The notes: generated by a model not told the origin, from the sequence alone. Positions 1 to 7,096 are shown, counted from the stretch's first letter. The stretch: 7,629 bases of DNA from an uncultured Actinomycetes bacterium (GCA_913061025.1 CAJXUJ010000058.1:1-7629); one strand, 5' to 3'. Made by a program: numbers and translations.

Positions 1-1998
1 CGAGCCGTCAACCGACGACGCCACGACCGGCATCGGTAGTTCGGTGACACCGGTCGGCCCGACCTGGATCTGGGTTCCCATCTGATCGCAGACTCCACAG
101 TCGAAGCAGGGAGTCCAGCGGCAGTCGTCGACCGCGATCTCGTCGAGTGCGTCCTGCCAGTCGTCCCAGAGCCAATCGCTGTCCAAACCGGAGTCCAGGT
201 GATCCCACGGGAGCACCTCGGTGCGATCGCGCTCTCGAATGGTGAACCAGTCGACGTCTACCGGCTCATCCGCCAGTGCACGCTCGGCGCATTCCATCCA
301 GCGATCGAAGGAGAAGTGCTCGCTCCATCCGTCGAACCGGGCACCATCGCGCCACGCCGTTTCGATGACACGGCCGACTCGACGATCACCTCGGGACAGC
401 AAGCCCTCGACGATCCCGGGCTTGCCGTCGTGGTAGCGCAAGCCAATGGCCTTCCCGTACTCCCGATCGGACCGAATCGCCTCACGGAGTTTCGCCAAAC
501 GTGCGTCGGTGCTCTCGTGGTCCAGCTGCGCCGCCCACTGGAAAGGGGTGTGTGGCTTGGGGACGAACCCGCCGATGCTCACCGTGCACTTGATGTCGCG
601 GCGCCCGGACGCTTCCCGGCCCGCCTTGATGACTTCCTTGGCCATGGTGGCGATCTGGAGGACGTCGTCGTCGGTCTCGGTCGGCAACCCGCACATGAAG
701 TACAACTTCACGTGCCGCCATCCGGCCGCGTAAGCGGTGGTGACCGTGCGGATCAAGTCCTCTTCGGTGACCTGCTTGTTGATCACCTTGCGCATCCGCT
801 CGCTTCCACCCTCGGGTGCGAACGTGAGACCGCTGCGACGGCCATTGCGCGATAACTCGTTAGCGAGATCGACGTTGAATGCATCGACCCGGGTGCTGGG
901 TAGGGACAGCGAGGTTTGCGAGTCCTCGTAGCGATCCGCCAGGTTGCGTGCGATGTCCGCGATCTCCGAATGGTCAGCGCTCGAGAGCGACAGCAGTCCG
1001 ACCTCCTCGAAGCCGGTGGCCTGCAGACCGCGCTCGACGATCTCCGCAACACCGGTGATCGAACGTTCACGCACCGGACGAGTGATCATTCCGGCTTGGC
1101 AGAAACGGCAGCCACGAGTGCAGCCACGGAAGATCTCGACGCTCATGCGCTCGTGCACCGTCTCCGCTAGCGGCACCAGGGGCTGCTTGGGGTAGGACCA
1201 TTCGTCCAGGTCCATCAACGTGTGCTTGCTGACGCGCCACGGGACATCCGGACGCTTGGGTGCCACGCGCTGGATTCGGCCATCCGAAAGGTACGAGACG
1301 TCGTACAGCTGCGGGACGTAAACCGATCCGGTCCGCGCCAAGCGCAGGAGTAGTTCCTGCCGACCGCCCGGACGACCCTCGTCCTTCCAGGCCGAAATAA
1401 CGTTGGTGATGAGCAAAACCGCCTCTTCTCCGTCACCGAGCACCGCGGCGTCCAGGAAGTCGGCAATAGGTTCGGGGTTGAACGCGGCGTGACCACCGGC
1501 GATCACCAGGGGTTCATCACCGAGTCGATCCTCCGCGCGCACCGGTATTCCGGCGAGGTCCAACGCGTTGAGCATGTTCGTATATCCGAGTTCCGTGGCG
1601 AAGGAAAGCCCCAGGACGTCGAAGTCCCCGACAGCACGGTGACCGTCGACCGTGAACTGCGGAACATGCGCCTCGCGCATCAGAGCTTCGAGATCGGGCC
1701 ACACCGCGTACGTGCGCTCAGCGAGCACGCCGTCTTGCTCGTTGAGAACTTCGTAAAGGATCTGCACACCCTGATTCGGTGCACCCACCTCATAGGCATC
1801 CGGATACATCAACGCCCAGCGGACGTTGGTGTCTCCCCACTCCTTCAGCACGGAGTTCACTTCGCCACCGACGTACTGGATCGGCTTGGTGACGTGAGCC
1901 AGAAGCGGCTCGAGTCGATCGAAGTGGCTGGCACCCGCATCGCGACCAGCGCGTAGGCGGGTCCGGGTGTCTTGGCTTTCGGCAACCGGCGTACTCAT
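1..1998 (-). CDS. TIGR03960-type (B12-binding-like) radical SAM protein, 3' end missing
   Basis: This gene is open through the left edge: 666 codons are present without a stop, so only a short C-terminal piece is probably missing. Residues about 45-205 resemble the cobalamin-binding-type (Rossmann) domain of the family, with YPDAYEVG (65-72), GGHAAFNPEP (168-177) and GDGE (188-191); no DxHxxG cobalamin-ligand motif is visible. The radical SAM core follows at about 285-520, with Cys293, Cys297 and Cys300 in the CxxxCxxC motif that binds the 4Fe-4S cluster, then FAPEGGSER (393-401) and GFVPKPHTPF (477-486). A second cysteine group, Cys626, Cys631, Cys634 and Cys637, sits near the C-terminus. 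The substrate is unknown for the family. The ATG at 1998 is chosen because an in-frame TAG lies eight codons upstream (2022-2020) and no ATG or GTG follows for many codons. A GGAAAG lies only one base before the ATG, too close for normal use. It is the last gene of the shape cluster in this window, 43 bases after rodA. Confidence 0.9.
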   Translation of the reverse strand, partial: MSTPVAESQDTRTRLRAGRDAGASHFDRLEPLLAHVTKPIQYVGGEVNSVLKEWGDTNVRWALMYPDAYEVGAPNQGVQILYEVLNEQDGVLAERTYAVWPDLEALMREAHVPQFTVDGHRAVGDFDVLGLSFATELGYTNMLNALDLAGIPVRAEDRLGDEPLVIAGGHAAFNPEPIADFLDAAVLGDGEEAVLLITNVISAWKDEGRPGGRQELLLRLARTGSVYVPQLYDVSYLSDGRIQRVAPKRPDVPWRVSKHTLMDLDEWSYPKQPLVPLAETVHERMSVEIFRGCTRGCRFCQAGMITRPVRERSITGVAEIVERGLQATGFEEVGLLSLSSADHSEIADIARNLADRYEDSQTSLSLPSTRVDAFNVDLANELSRNGRRSGLTFAPEGGSERMRKVINKQVTEEDLIRTVTTAYAAGWRHVKLYFMCGLPTETDDDVLQIATMAKEVIKAGREASGRRDIKCTVSIGGFVPKPHTPFQWAAQLDHESTDARLAKLREAIRSDREYGKAIGLRYHDGKPGIVEGLLSRGDRRVGRVIETAWRDGARFDGWSEHFSFDRWMECAERALADEPVDVDWFTIRERDRTEVLPWDHLDSGLDSDWLWDDWQDALDEIAVDDCRWTPCFDCGVCDQMGTQIQVGPTGVTELPMPVVASSVDGS

Positions 1999-2013
1999 GC
2001 TTTCCAGAGTACC
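1999..2013 (-). promoter_or_regulatory. Possible leaderless promoter (-10 TACTCT) for the radical SAM gene
   Basis: Read on the minus strand, TACTCT lies at 2011-2006 and fits the actinobacterial -10 pattern TANNNT. Seven bases separate it from the ATG at 1998, so transcription would begin at or next to the start codon and give a leaderless mRNA. This fits the poorly spaced Shine-Dalgarno-like sequence. No convincing -35 is visible; GGCACT, 18 bases upstream, matches TTGACA at only two positions. TANNNT matches are common by chance, so this is an inference. Confidence 0.3.
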
Positions 2014-2026
2014 GACTTTCTAGAGT
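2000..2026 (-). repeat. Short direct repeat, two 11-base copies, between rodA and the radical SAM gene
   Basis: On the minus strand ACTCTAGAAAG (2026-2016) is followed after five bases by ACTCTGGAAAG (2010-2000). There is one mismatch and a 16-base period. The copies lie wholly in the noncoding gap, and the second runs to within one base of the radical SAM ATG. It could be an operator half-site pair or chance. No protein is known to me that binds it. Confidence 0.5.
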
Positions 2027-2041
2027 GCGAGTGCCTGCCGC

Positions 2042-3235
2042 TCAGACTTGAGAGCGCAAGACCGCGAGGGAATGCAGTCGCACCGTCTGCAACAGCCCGA
2101 GCGCGATCCACGTCGCCATCATCGATGTGCCTCCCGCGGAGACGAACGGCAGTGGAATACCAGTGATGGGCATGATGCCGAGGGTCATGCCGACGTTCTC
2201 GAACATCTGGAACGCCAACCAGGCCGCGACGCCGGTGGCGACCAACCGCCCGTAGAGATCGTCGGCCTTCCAGGCAATCCAGATCGCACGCCACAGGATC
2301 ACTGCCAGGAGCAACAGCAGCAGGGTCGAGCCGATGAATCCGAGTTCCTCACCCGCCACGGTGAAAACGAAGTCGCTCTCGTTAACCGGAACGAAGTTGC
2401 CCTGGGTCTGCGGCCCTTCGAACAGCCCATACCCGTCGAGCCCGCCACCGCCGATGGCGATTCGTGCTTGGTTGGCGTTGTAAGCGCTCGCACTGACATC
2501 TTCGTCTGGATTGATGAACGACGTCAGCCTGTCTACCTGGTACTCCTGCAGCAGACCGAACTGAATGGCGGCCAGAACGCCAAGAACCGCTCCCCCGATG
2601 AGTCCCACCAACCAACGCGTCCGGACACCGGCGACGGCGATGATCGACAGCGAGACTGCCGCGAGGATCAGGACGGTTCCGGTGTCGTTTTGGACCAGAA
2701 TGATCGCGGTCGGAATCGCAGCCACGAGCAGTGCGAGCAGCACGTCTTGGGCTGATGGTTCGTCCTCCCGATCGCGCCGTTCGGACAGGAGCGCAGCCAT
2801 CATCAAAATGACGGACACCTTGGCGAACTCCGAGGGCTGGATCGTTAGGCCGAGTGGCACATCGATCCACGCCCTGGCGCCTGCGATCGTGACACCAAGG
2901 CCCGGAACGAACGGCACGAGAAGCAACACCATCGACGCGATGTAGACCACCGGCGTATACGCCCGGAGCCACCGGTAGTTGATTCGTGAGGCGATGATGC
3001 CGAGCACCAGAGCCACCCCGAGGTTGATGAGGTGCCTCTTCAGATACGACTGTGGATCGCTCTCCGAGGCAAGGTCCGCCCGGCTCGCCGACCACACGAG
3101 GACGGAACCCATGAGCGAGGCGCCAAGTGCCGCGATGATCAGGATCCAGTCGAGGTCCCGCCAGTAGCCACCGCCCCGGTCCCGGGACGGCGCCATCACG
3201 GCATCGGATGACTTGGTGGGGAACATGCTGGCCAT
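2042..3235 (-). CDS. rodA: RodA, SEDS-family peptidoglycan glycosyltransferase (elongasome)
   Basis: RodA is a polytopic inner-membrane enzyme that polymerises lipid II into glycan strands during lateral wall growth, working as a complex with PBP2. The 397 residues match the usual length, with many hydrophobic segments (for example about 31-50, 68-86, 93-112 and 302-320). Family motifs are IQPSEFAK (132-139), QNDTGT (182-187), NESDFVF (285-291) and GIPLPFVSAGGTSM (359-372). Asp288 in NESDFVF aligns with the catalytic Asp in the large extracellular loop of E. coli and Bacillus RodA (from memory of the family). The first ~27 residues form a hydrophilic cytoplasmic extension. The ATG at 3235 is preferred over ATG codons at residues 4 and 14 because GGGAGG lies 10 bases upstream, inside the end of the PBP2 gene. 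Only three bases separate it from the PBP2 stop, so the two are probably translated in step. FtsW is the main alternative, but the mre context and pairing with PBP2 favour RodA. Confidence 0.96.
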   Translation of the reverse strand: MASMFPTKSSDAVMAPSRDRGGGYWRDLDWILIIAALGASLMGSVLVWSASRADLASESDPQSYLKRHLINLGVALVLGIIASRINYRWLRAYTPVVYIASMVLLLVPFVPGLGVTIAGARAWIDVPLGLTIQPSEFAKVSVILMMAALLSERRDREDEPSAQDVLLALLVAAIPTAIILVQNDTGTVLILAAVSLSIIAVAGVRTRWLVGLIGGAVLGVLAAIQFGLLQEYQVDRLTSFINPDEDVSASAYNANQARIAIGGGGLDGYGLFEGPQTQGNFVPVNESDFVFTVAGEELGFIGSTLLLLLLAVILWRAIWIAWKADDLYGRLVATGVAAWLAFQMFENVGMTLGIMPITGIPLPFVSAGGTSMMATWIALGLLQTVRLHSLAVLRSQV

Positions 3236-3238
3236 CTG

Positions 3239-5413
3239 CTAGCCGCCTCCCTCGTCACCACGTGCAGTGATCGTCTCCCGCGCTTCCGGCAGACCCGAAT
3301 CTTTGCCGAGCGGGATCACCGGCGTGCCATCGTCTCTAATGACCGGTAGGTCTCGGCTCGGTTTCCCATCGACCAGCACGCTACGGCGTGGATCAACGTC
3401 GCTGCCCTTGACGCCGAAAAGCGCCTCGTAGATCTTCCGGACACTCGGACCCGAGGTCTTCGAGCCGGTGCCGCCTTGGGTGACCATCATGACCACCGCG
3501 TACTGCGGATCATCAGCCGGCGCATAGGACGCGAACCACGAGGTGGAGACCTTGTCGCCGGTCACCTGGGCCGAACCGGTCTTGGATGCAACCGGGATCT
3601 GGTTCAACGGGAAGCCGGCGAACGGGGAACGGCCAGAGCCATCGGTAGTAACTCCCGGCAAGGTGCGCTGCAGGAATCGGATCGACTGCTTGGCCCGAGA
3701 GCCGGTTATCTCATTGGCGACGATCGGTGGGATCTCCTTCACCACTTCCCCGTCGGCCGACATGATTGCTTTCACCATGCGGGGCTCGTAGAGCGTGCCG
3801 CCGTTGGCGATCGCCGAGTAGACCATCGCCATCTGCAGTGGAGTGACCGCGGTATCTCCCTGGCCGATGGACGCGTTCAGCGCGTCACCCTCACGCCATC
3901 GGAAACCGTCCGCACAGTTTTCTTGGTCGAGGGCGGTGAAGTAGTCCGCGAGTTCGGGGTCGGTCTTTCGGGTCTCCGGGTAACCCTCGACCGCGTTCTT
4001 ACACCAGGTGTCTCGCTTGAGTTCCCAGTTCTCGGCCTTGAAGTCGCGGCTGGCAATACGTCCGACGGATTCCACGGGAAGGTCGATGCCCGTGGCTTCG
4101 CCGAGGCCGAGCTGCCGTGCAGCCTCGGCTATGGGATCGGCGGCTTCGCGACCGGCGTCGTCTCCCCCGGCCCGCTCCCACATCTTGTCCGCGATGCCGT
4201 AGAAGACGGTGTTGCAGGAAACCTCGAGCGCCCGGGCGAGTGAGATGTCACCGTAGGCGGCCGACTCATAGTTGCGGAACACCTGCGTACCGAGTTTGAC
4301 GCGACTCGGGCAGTCGTAACTTCCGTTGAGATTGAAGCCTTCCTTACCCGCCGCGATGGTGCTGATCACCTTGTACGTCGATCCCGGAGCGAACAAACCT
4401 TGCGTGGCGTTGGATGCCAGGGAACCAGATTCCATGAGTTTGTCGAACTGCTTCTGCGTGACGCCACCCACCCAGATCGACGGATCGTAGGTCGGATAAC
4501 TGGCCATGGCGAGGATGCGGCCGGTCTTGACGTCGACCACTACCGCAGCACCCGAATCACCCGGGTAGCCCTGTCGCTGCGCGCGTTGAACGGCGGCAAC
4601 CAGTTGCTCTTCGACGACGGACTGCAGGTGGGCATCCAGACTCGACACCAGATAGTCACCCGGCTCGGGTGCGAACTCTTCGAGCGTCCCGGTAACACGA
4701 CCCGCGGTGTCGACAGCAAGAGTGGTCACGCCCGGCTTGCCGCGGATTTCTTCGTCGTAGTACGCCTCGAGACCAGATCGGCCGACCACGTCCGTTCGGC
4801 GAAGACGGTCGAACGCGGTGGTCGGTCCCTGCTCTTCGAGTTGAGTTTCGGTCACCGGACCGAGGTAGCCGAGAAGATGCGCGGCATTAACGTCGAACGG
4901 TGCGGGGTACTCGCGGATCGCGTCGAGCCGCGCGTCGACGCCCGGGTAGCGCTGTCCCTGTTCCATGATCGACAGCGCGATCTGTGGGTCAACGTCCTGG
5001 GCGATGGGGACGGGTTGGTACGGCGAGCCGTTCCAGCACACCGGTGGGGGCTTGGCGCCCTCGGTTCCGCACGGCTTGAGCCGATCGGCGATTCCTTCGG
5101 CCGGAATGTCCAAGATTCCACCAAGGCGCTCGATGACGGCGTCGGCGCCCTCGGGTGCTCGTTCGAGTTCGAGTTTGTCCACCGTGATGACCAGCGAGGT
5201 CCGGTTCGACACCAAAGGACGACCCGCTTGGTCCAAGATCAACCCCCGTACCGCGGGCTCCACCACCTCACGAACGGTGTTGTTCACCGCCGCGACCTTG
5301 TATTCCTCGCCGGTGAGCACCTGGAGGTAGAACAATCGGCCAAGCAGGGTGAGAACCAGGGAGACCATGAGCGCCCCGAGGACGAACAGCCGAAGGTTGG
5401 ACCTTTGGCTCAT
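3239..5413 (-). CDS. mrdA: Penicillin-binding protein 2 (class B PBP, D,D-transpeptidase of the elongasome)
   Basis: This enzyme cross-links peptidoglycan strands made by its partner RodA. It is anchored by one N-terminal membrane segment (about 7-30), with the catalytic part outside. The 724 residues start with RGLILDQAGR (56-65), the conserved opening of the non-penicillin-binding dimerisation/pedestal domain. The transpeptidase domain follows with all three active-site motifs: Ser345-T-Y-Lys348 (acylated serine), Ser399-C-Asn401 and Lys611-T-G613. Cysteine pairs 115/126 and 471/500 are all predicted to be exported. The ATG at 5413 is chosen because GGGAGG lies five bases upstream. A GTG at 5437 would add eight residues (MTRRREVF) but overlaps its own purine-rich stretch, so it is less likely. 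The C-terminal Gly-Gly-Gly is encoded by the ribosome-binding region of rodA. The gene lies 75 bases after mreD, with a GC-rich hairpin in the gap. FtsI-type PBP3 is less likely given the mre/rodA neighbours and lack of PASTA repeats. Confidence 0.95.
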   Translation of the reverse strand: MSQRSNLRLFVLGALMVSLVLTLLGRLFYLQVLTGEEYKVAAVNNTVREVVEPAVRGLILDQAGRPLVSNRTSLVITVDKLELERAPEGADAVIERLGGILDIPAEGIADRLKPCGTEGAKPPPVCWNGSPYQPVPIAQDVDPQIALSIMEQGQRYPGVDARLDAIREYPAPFDVNAAHLLGYLGPVTETQLEEQGPTTAFDRLRRTDVVGRSGLEAYYDEEIRGKPGVTTLAVDTAGRVTGTLEEFAPEPGDYLVSSLDAHLQSVVEEQLVAAVQRAQRQGYPGDSGAAVVVDVKTGRILAMASYPTYDPSIWVGGVTQKQFDKLMESGSLASNATQGLFAPGSTYKVISTIAAGKEGFNLNGSYDCPSRVKLGTQVFRNYESAAYGDISLARALEVSCNTVFYGIADKMWERAGGDDAGREAADPIAEAARQLGLGEATGIDLPVESVGRIASRDFKAENWELKRDTWCKNAVEGYPETRKTDPELADYFTALDQENCADGFRWREGDALNASIGQGDTAVTPLQMAMVYSAIANGGTLYEPRMVKAIMSADGEVVKEIPPIVANEITGSRAKQSIRFLQRTLPGVTTDGSGRSPFAGFPLNQIPVASKTGSAQVTGDKVSTSWFASYAPADDPQYAVVMMVTQGGTGSKTSGPSVRKIYEALFGVKGSDVDPRRSVLVDGKPSRDLPVIRDDGTPVIPLGKDSGLPEARETITARGDEGGG

Positions 5414-5418
5414 GAACA

Positions 5419-5424
5419 CCTCCC
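5419..5424 (-). promoter_or_regulatory. Ribosome-binding site deciding the PBP2 start
   Basis: GGGAGG on the minus strand is five bases before the ATG at 5413. This spacing makes that ATG a better start than the in-frame GTG at 5437, for which this site would lie inside the coding region. Confidence 0.75.
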
Positions 5425-5440
5425 GTCGGCGCGTCACCTT

Positions 5441-5473
5441 CCCTGTGGGCCCCGGGGGTCGGACGGCCCAGGG
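5441..5473 (-). other. GC-rich hairpin in the mreD-PBP2 gap
   Basis: On the minus strand CCCTGGGCC pairs with GGCCCA-(CA)-GGG, giving nine base pairs with a two-base bulge around a C-rich loop of about 13 bases. It lies just upstream of the PBP2 start region and downstream of the mreD stop. No U-run follows, so it is not a typical Rho-independent terminator. It may be an mRNA processing or stability element, or it may slow read-through. The fold is by eye, and GC-rich DNA makes such pairings common. Confidence 0.4.
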
Positions 5474-5488
5474 CTGCGTGTTGTTCCC

Positions 5489-6001
5489 CTAGTCCAAGAA
5501 CGCCTCGGGCACGAGCCTGCGCGAAAGCGCCCCCACCAGGGGAATCATCACTCTTCCGAGGATAAGCCCGTAGAGCACTGTGGTCAGGGTCACACCCGGC
5601 ACCACCGTCCAGATGATCCTCTCGCTGCCGAGGATCGCGCTCAGCAGCGCGGTTCCCAGGGTCGCCGCACCACAGGCGGCTCCAGCGATGAGCGACAGCG
5701 TCCAGACCGAGGAGTCCTCCCGGTCCACCGCCACCCCCACGGCCAGGCCGACGGCGATCAGCACTATCGATGCAAGGCCCAGGATCGAATCCGACGGCGT
5801 CGCAACGTCAAGCAGGGCGCCACCGAGGAATCCGGTGAGCGCGCCGGCAGCGGGTCCGAGAGCAAGAGCGACGGCCACGACGGTGACAACCACAAGATCA
5901 GGGGTGGCACCGGGGAGACCTAGCCGGCTCAGGACTGTGGTCTGCAGGACGACGGCGGCGAGCAACAGCGAACCGATCACCACGATCTGGCGGAACAGCA
6001 C
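5489..6001 (-). CDS. mreD: MreD, rod-shape-determining membrane protein
   Basis: MreD is a small polytopic inner-membrane protein of the elongasome that works with MreC; its biochemical action is not settled. The 170 residues are almost wholly hydrophobic, with about five or six membrane segments (for example about 6-24, 35-50, 52-67, 74-92, 102-123 and 130-150). PDLVVV (34-39) and GFLGGALLDVATP (57-69) are typical of the family. Start is GTG at 6001, three bases after the mreC stop. A GGGGAG six bases upstream, overlapping the last codons of mreC, supports this start over GTG codons at residues 7 and 8. The gene is recognised more by hydrophobicity and position than by active-site residues, but the order mreB-mreC-mreD makes the call firm. 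Confidence 0.93.
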   Translation of the reverse strand: MLFRQIVVIGSLLLAAVVLQTTVLSRLGLPGATPDLVVVTVVAVALALGPAAGALTGFLGGALLDVATPSDSILGLASIVLIAVGLAVGVAVDREDSSVWTLSLIAGAACGAATLGTALLSAILGSERIIWTVVPGVTLTTVLYGLILGRVMIPLVGALSRRLVPEAFLD

Positions 6002-6004
6002 CGG

Positions 6005-7036
6005 CTACTCCCCGTTCACGGTGGTCTCAGCACCGTCGTCCACGGGCTGGTCGACGGGCTGATCGGCGGGCTGATCAGTCGGTTCATCCGCGGGTTGATC
6101 AGCGTTTTCGCCGGGTGCGCTGTCAGCTGCTTCATCAGCGGGTTGCGCATCGGCTGTCTGGTCACTGCCCTCAGCACCCTCCCGCGGCGGCAGCACCGAG
6201 TCGCGCGGATCCTCACGAGGCGGCCGCACAATCACTCCGACCACACTCAGCTGCGAAACATCGACGAACGGGCGAACCGTTGCAACGCGCGCCAACTGTC
6301 CGGCGGTGCCGGTGATGTCGACGACCTCACCGATCGGGATACCCGGGGCGTACGGGCGACCACCTCGGGAACCGAAAGTCACGAGAGCATCGCCGATCAC
6401 CAACTCGGCCAGCGGATCAAGCAACTGGAAGTCGAGGGAATCTTGTCGACCCGTGCCCGAGACGATGCCGATCTCTTCGGTGGTTGCCACGCGACCACCC
6501 ACCGCCGACGACGCATCCACAAGGAGGACAACGGTCGAGGTTGTCGGGTTCACTTTGAGGACCCGCCCGACCAGACCCTCTCCATTGATGACGGTCATGT
6601 CTTTCTCGATGCCGTCGAGAGAGCCGGCATCGATGCCGACCGTCCACGCGAAGTCCTGCGCCGGTCCGACGCTGATGACTTCTGCTGGCGTGACGCGGTA
6701 GCGACCGACGGAAGCGACCCGCAGGAGATCATCGAGGGCCCGCGCGCGGGCACGATCGGAGAGTGTGGAGCGCAGTTCCTCGGTGAGCCGTGCGTTCTCT
6801 GCTTCGAGTTCGGCAATCTGCGCGGACTGGTTGCGCCAGGTGGAGACAGAGCCACCGATGTTCGTAAAAGGAGATGCGACGGTGCTCGCACCCTCTTGGA
6901 TCGCACCGATAACGGCCGAAACGGCCGCACGCGCGCTGGAGAGGGGACCTTCACCGCCACGCAAGTCCAAGATCACGAATGTCAGTGACGCGACGATCAA
7001 CGTCGCGAGCACGATTCGGATCCTGCGTGAGGGCAT
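6005..7036 (-). CDS. mreC: MreC, rod-shape-determining protein with acidic repetitive C-terminal tail
   Basis: MreC is a single-pass membrane protein that links MreB inside the cell to the PBP2-RodA synthase; in other bacteria it is reported to activate PBP2. The 343 residues show a short basic N-terminus (MPSRRIR), a membrane segment at about 7-24, a coiled-coil-like helix at about 68-106 (AELEAENARLTEEL) and the two-part beta domain at about 113-270, with GEGLVGRV (152-159), DASSAVGGR (174-182) and PGIPIGEV (231-238). Residues 272-343 form an acidic tail rich in Pro, Ala, Asp and Glu, ending in tetrapeptide repeats of the QPxD type (313-334). Such tails are variable in the family and this one should lie outside the membrane. 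The ATG at 7036 is the only likely start. A GAGG about 12 bases upstream is a rather distant ribosome-binding site. The gene follows mreB after 60 bases and precedes mreD by three. Confidence 0.95.
   Translation of the reverse strand: MPSRRIRIVLATLIVASLTFVILDLRGGEGPLSSARAAVSAVIGAIQEGASTVASPFTNIGGSVSTWRNQSAQIAELEAENARLTEELRSTLSDRARARALDDLLRVASVGRYRVTPAEVISVGPAQDFAWTVGIDAGSLDGIEKDMTVINGEGLVGRVLKVNPTTSTVVLLVDASSAVGGRVATTEEIGIVSGTGRQDSLDFQLLDPLAELVIGDALVTFGSRGGRPYAPGIPIGEVVDITGTAGQLARVATVRPFVDVSQLSVVGVIVRPPREDPRDSVLPPREGAEGSDQTADAQPADEAADSAPGENADQPADEPTDQPADQPVDQPVDDGAETTVNGE
6008..6013 (-). promoter_or_regulatory. Ribosome-binding site for mreD, inside the end of mreC
   Basis: GGGGAG on the minus strand lies directly before the mreC TAG stop and six bases before the mreD GTG. 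It settles the non-ATG start of mreD and suggests translational coupling of the two genes. Confidence 0.7.
6035..6100 (-). repeat. 12-base tandem repeat in the 3' end of mreC (QPxD repeats)
   Basis: Five to six degenerate copies of a 12-base unit encode DQPA, DEPT, DQPA, DQPV, DQPV and D at residues 313-334. On the plus strand the unit reads as variants of ATCGGCGGGCTG. The period keeps the frame, so copy-number changes would lengthen or shorten the tail without breaking MreC. Confidence 0.85.
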
Positions 7037-7096
7037 GTGGTCGATCTACCTCGCCTCGTGCGATCAGCTACGCCGCCCCATGCGGCTCGGTGGAGA

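Noticed and set aside
199..855. A 218-codon plus-strand frame opposite the radical SAM gene
   Set aside because: The minus strand carries an uninterrupted 666-codon radical SAM protein with clear motifs across this region; the plus frame has none.
3476..4243. A 255-codon plus-strand frame opposite the PBP2 transpeptidase domain
   Set aside because: It is antisense to the SxN and KTG motif region of PBP2, so it is a shadow of that coding frame.
5414..5437. GTG at 5437 as the start of the PBP2 gene
   Set aside because: It lacks a properly spaced ribosome-binding site, while the ATG at 5413 has GGGAGG five bases upstream. The eight extra residues (MTRRREVF) include the bases of that site.
5441..5473. 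A Rho-independent terminator between mreD and the PBP2 gene
   Set aside because: The stem is followed by mixed GC-rich sequence rather than a U-run, and the genes on both sides belong to one pathway in the same orientation.
4400..5923. A 507-codon open frame on the plus strand, opposite the PBP2 and mreD genes
   Set aside because: It lies antisense to two firmly identified genes, crosses their boundary, and its protein is rich in Arg, Gly, His and Asp without recognisable domains. Long antisense frames are expected in GC-rich DNA with biased third positions.
6095..6988. A 297-codon plus-strand frame opposite mreC
   Set aside because: It mirrors the mreC coding frame, has no recognisable motif, and has no separate gene context.
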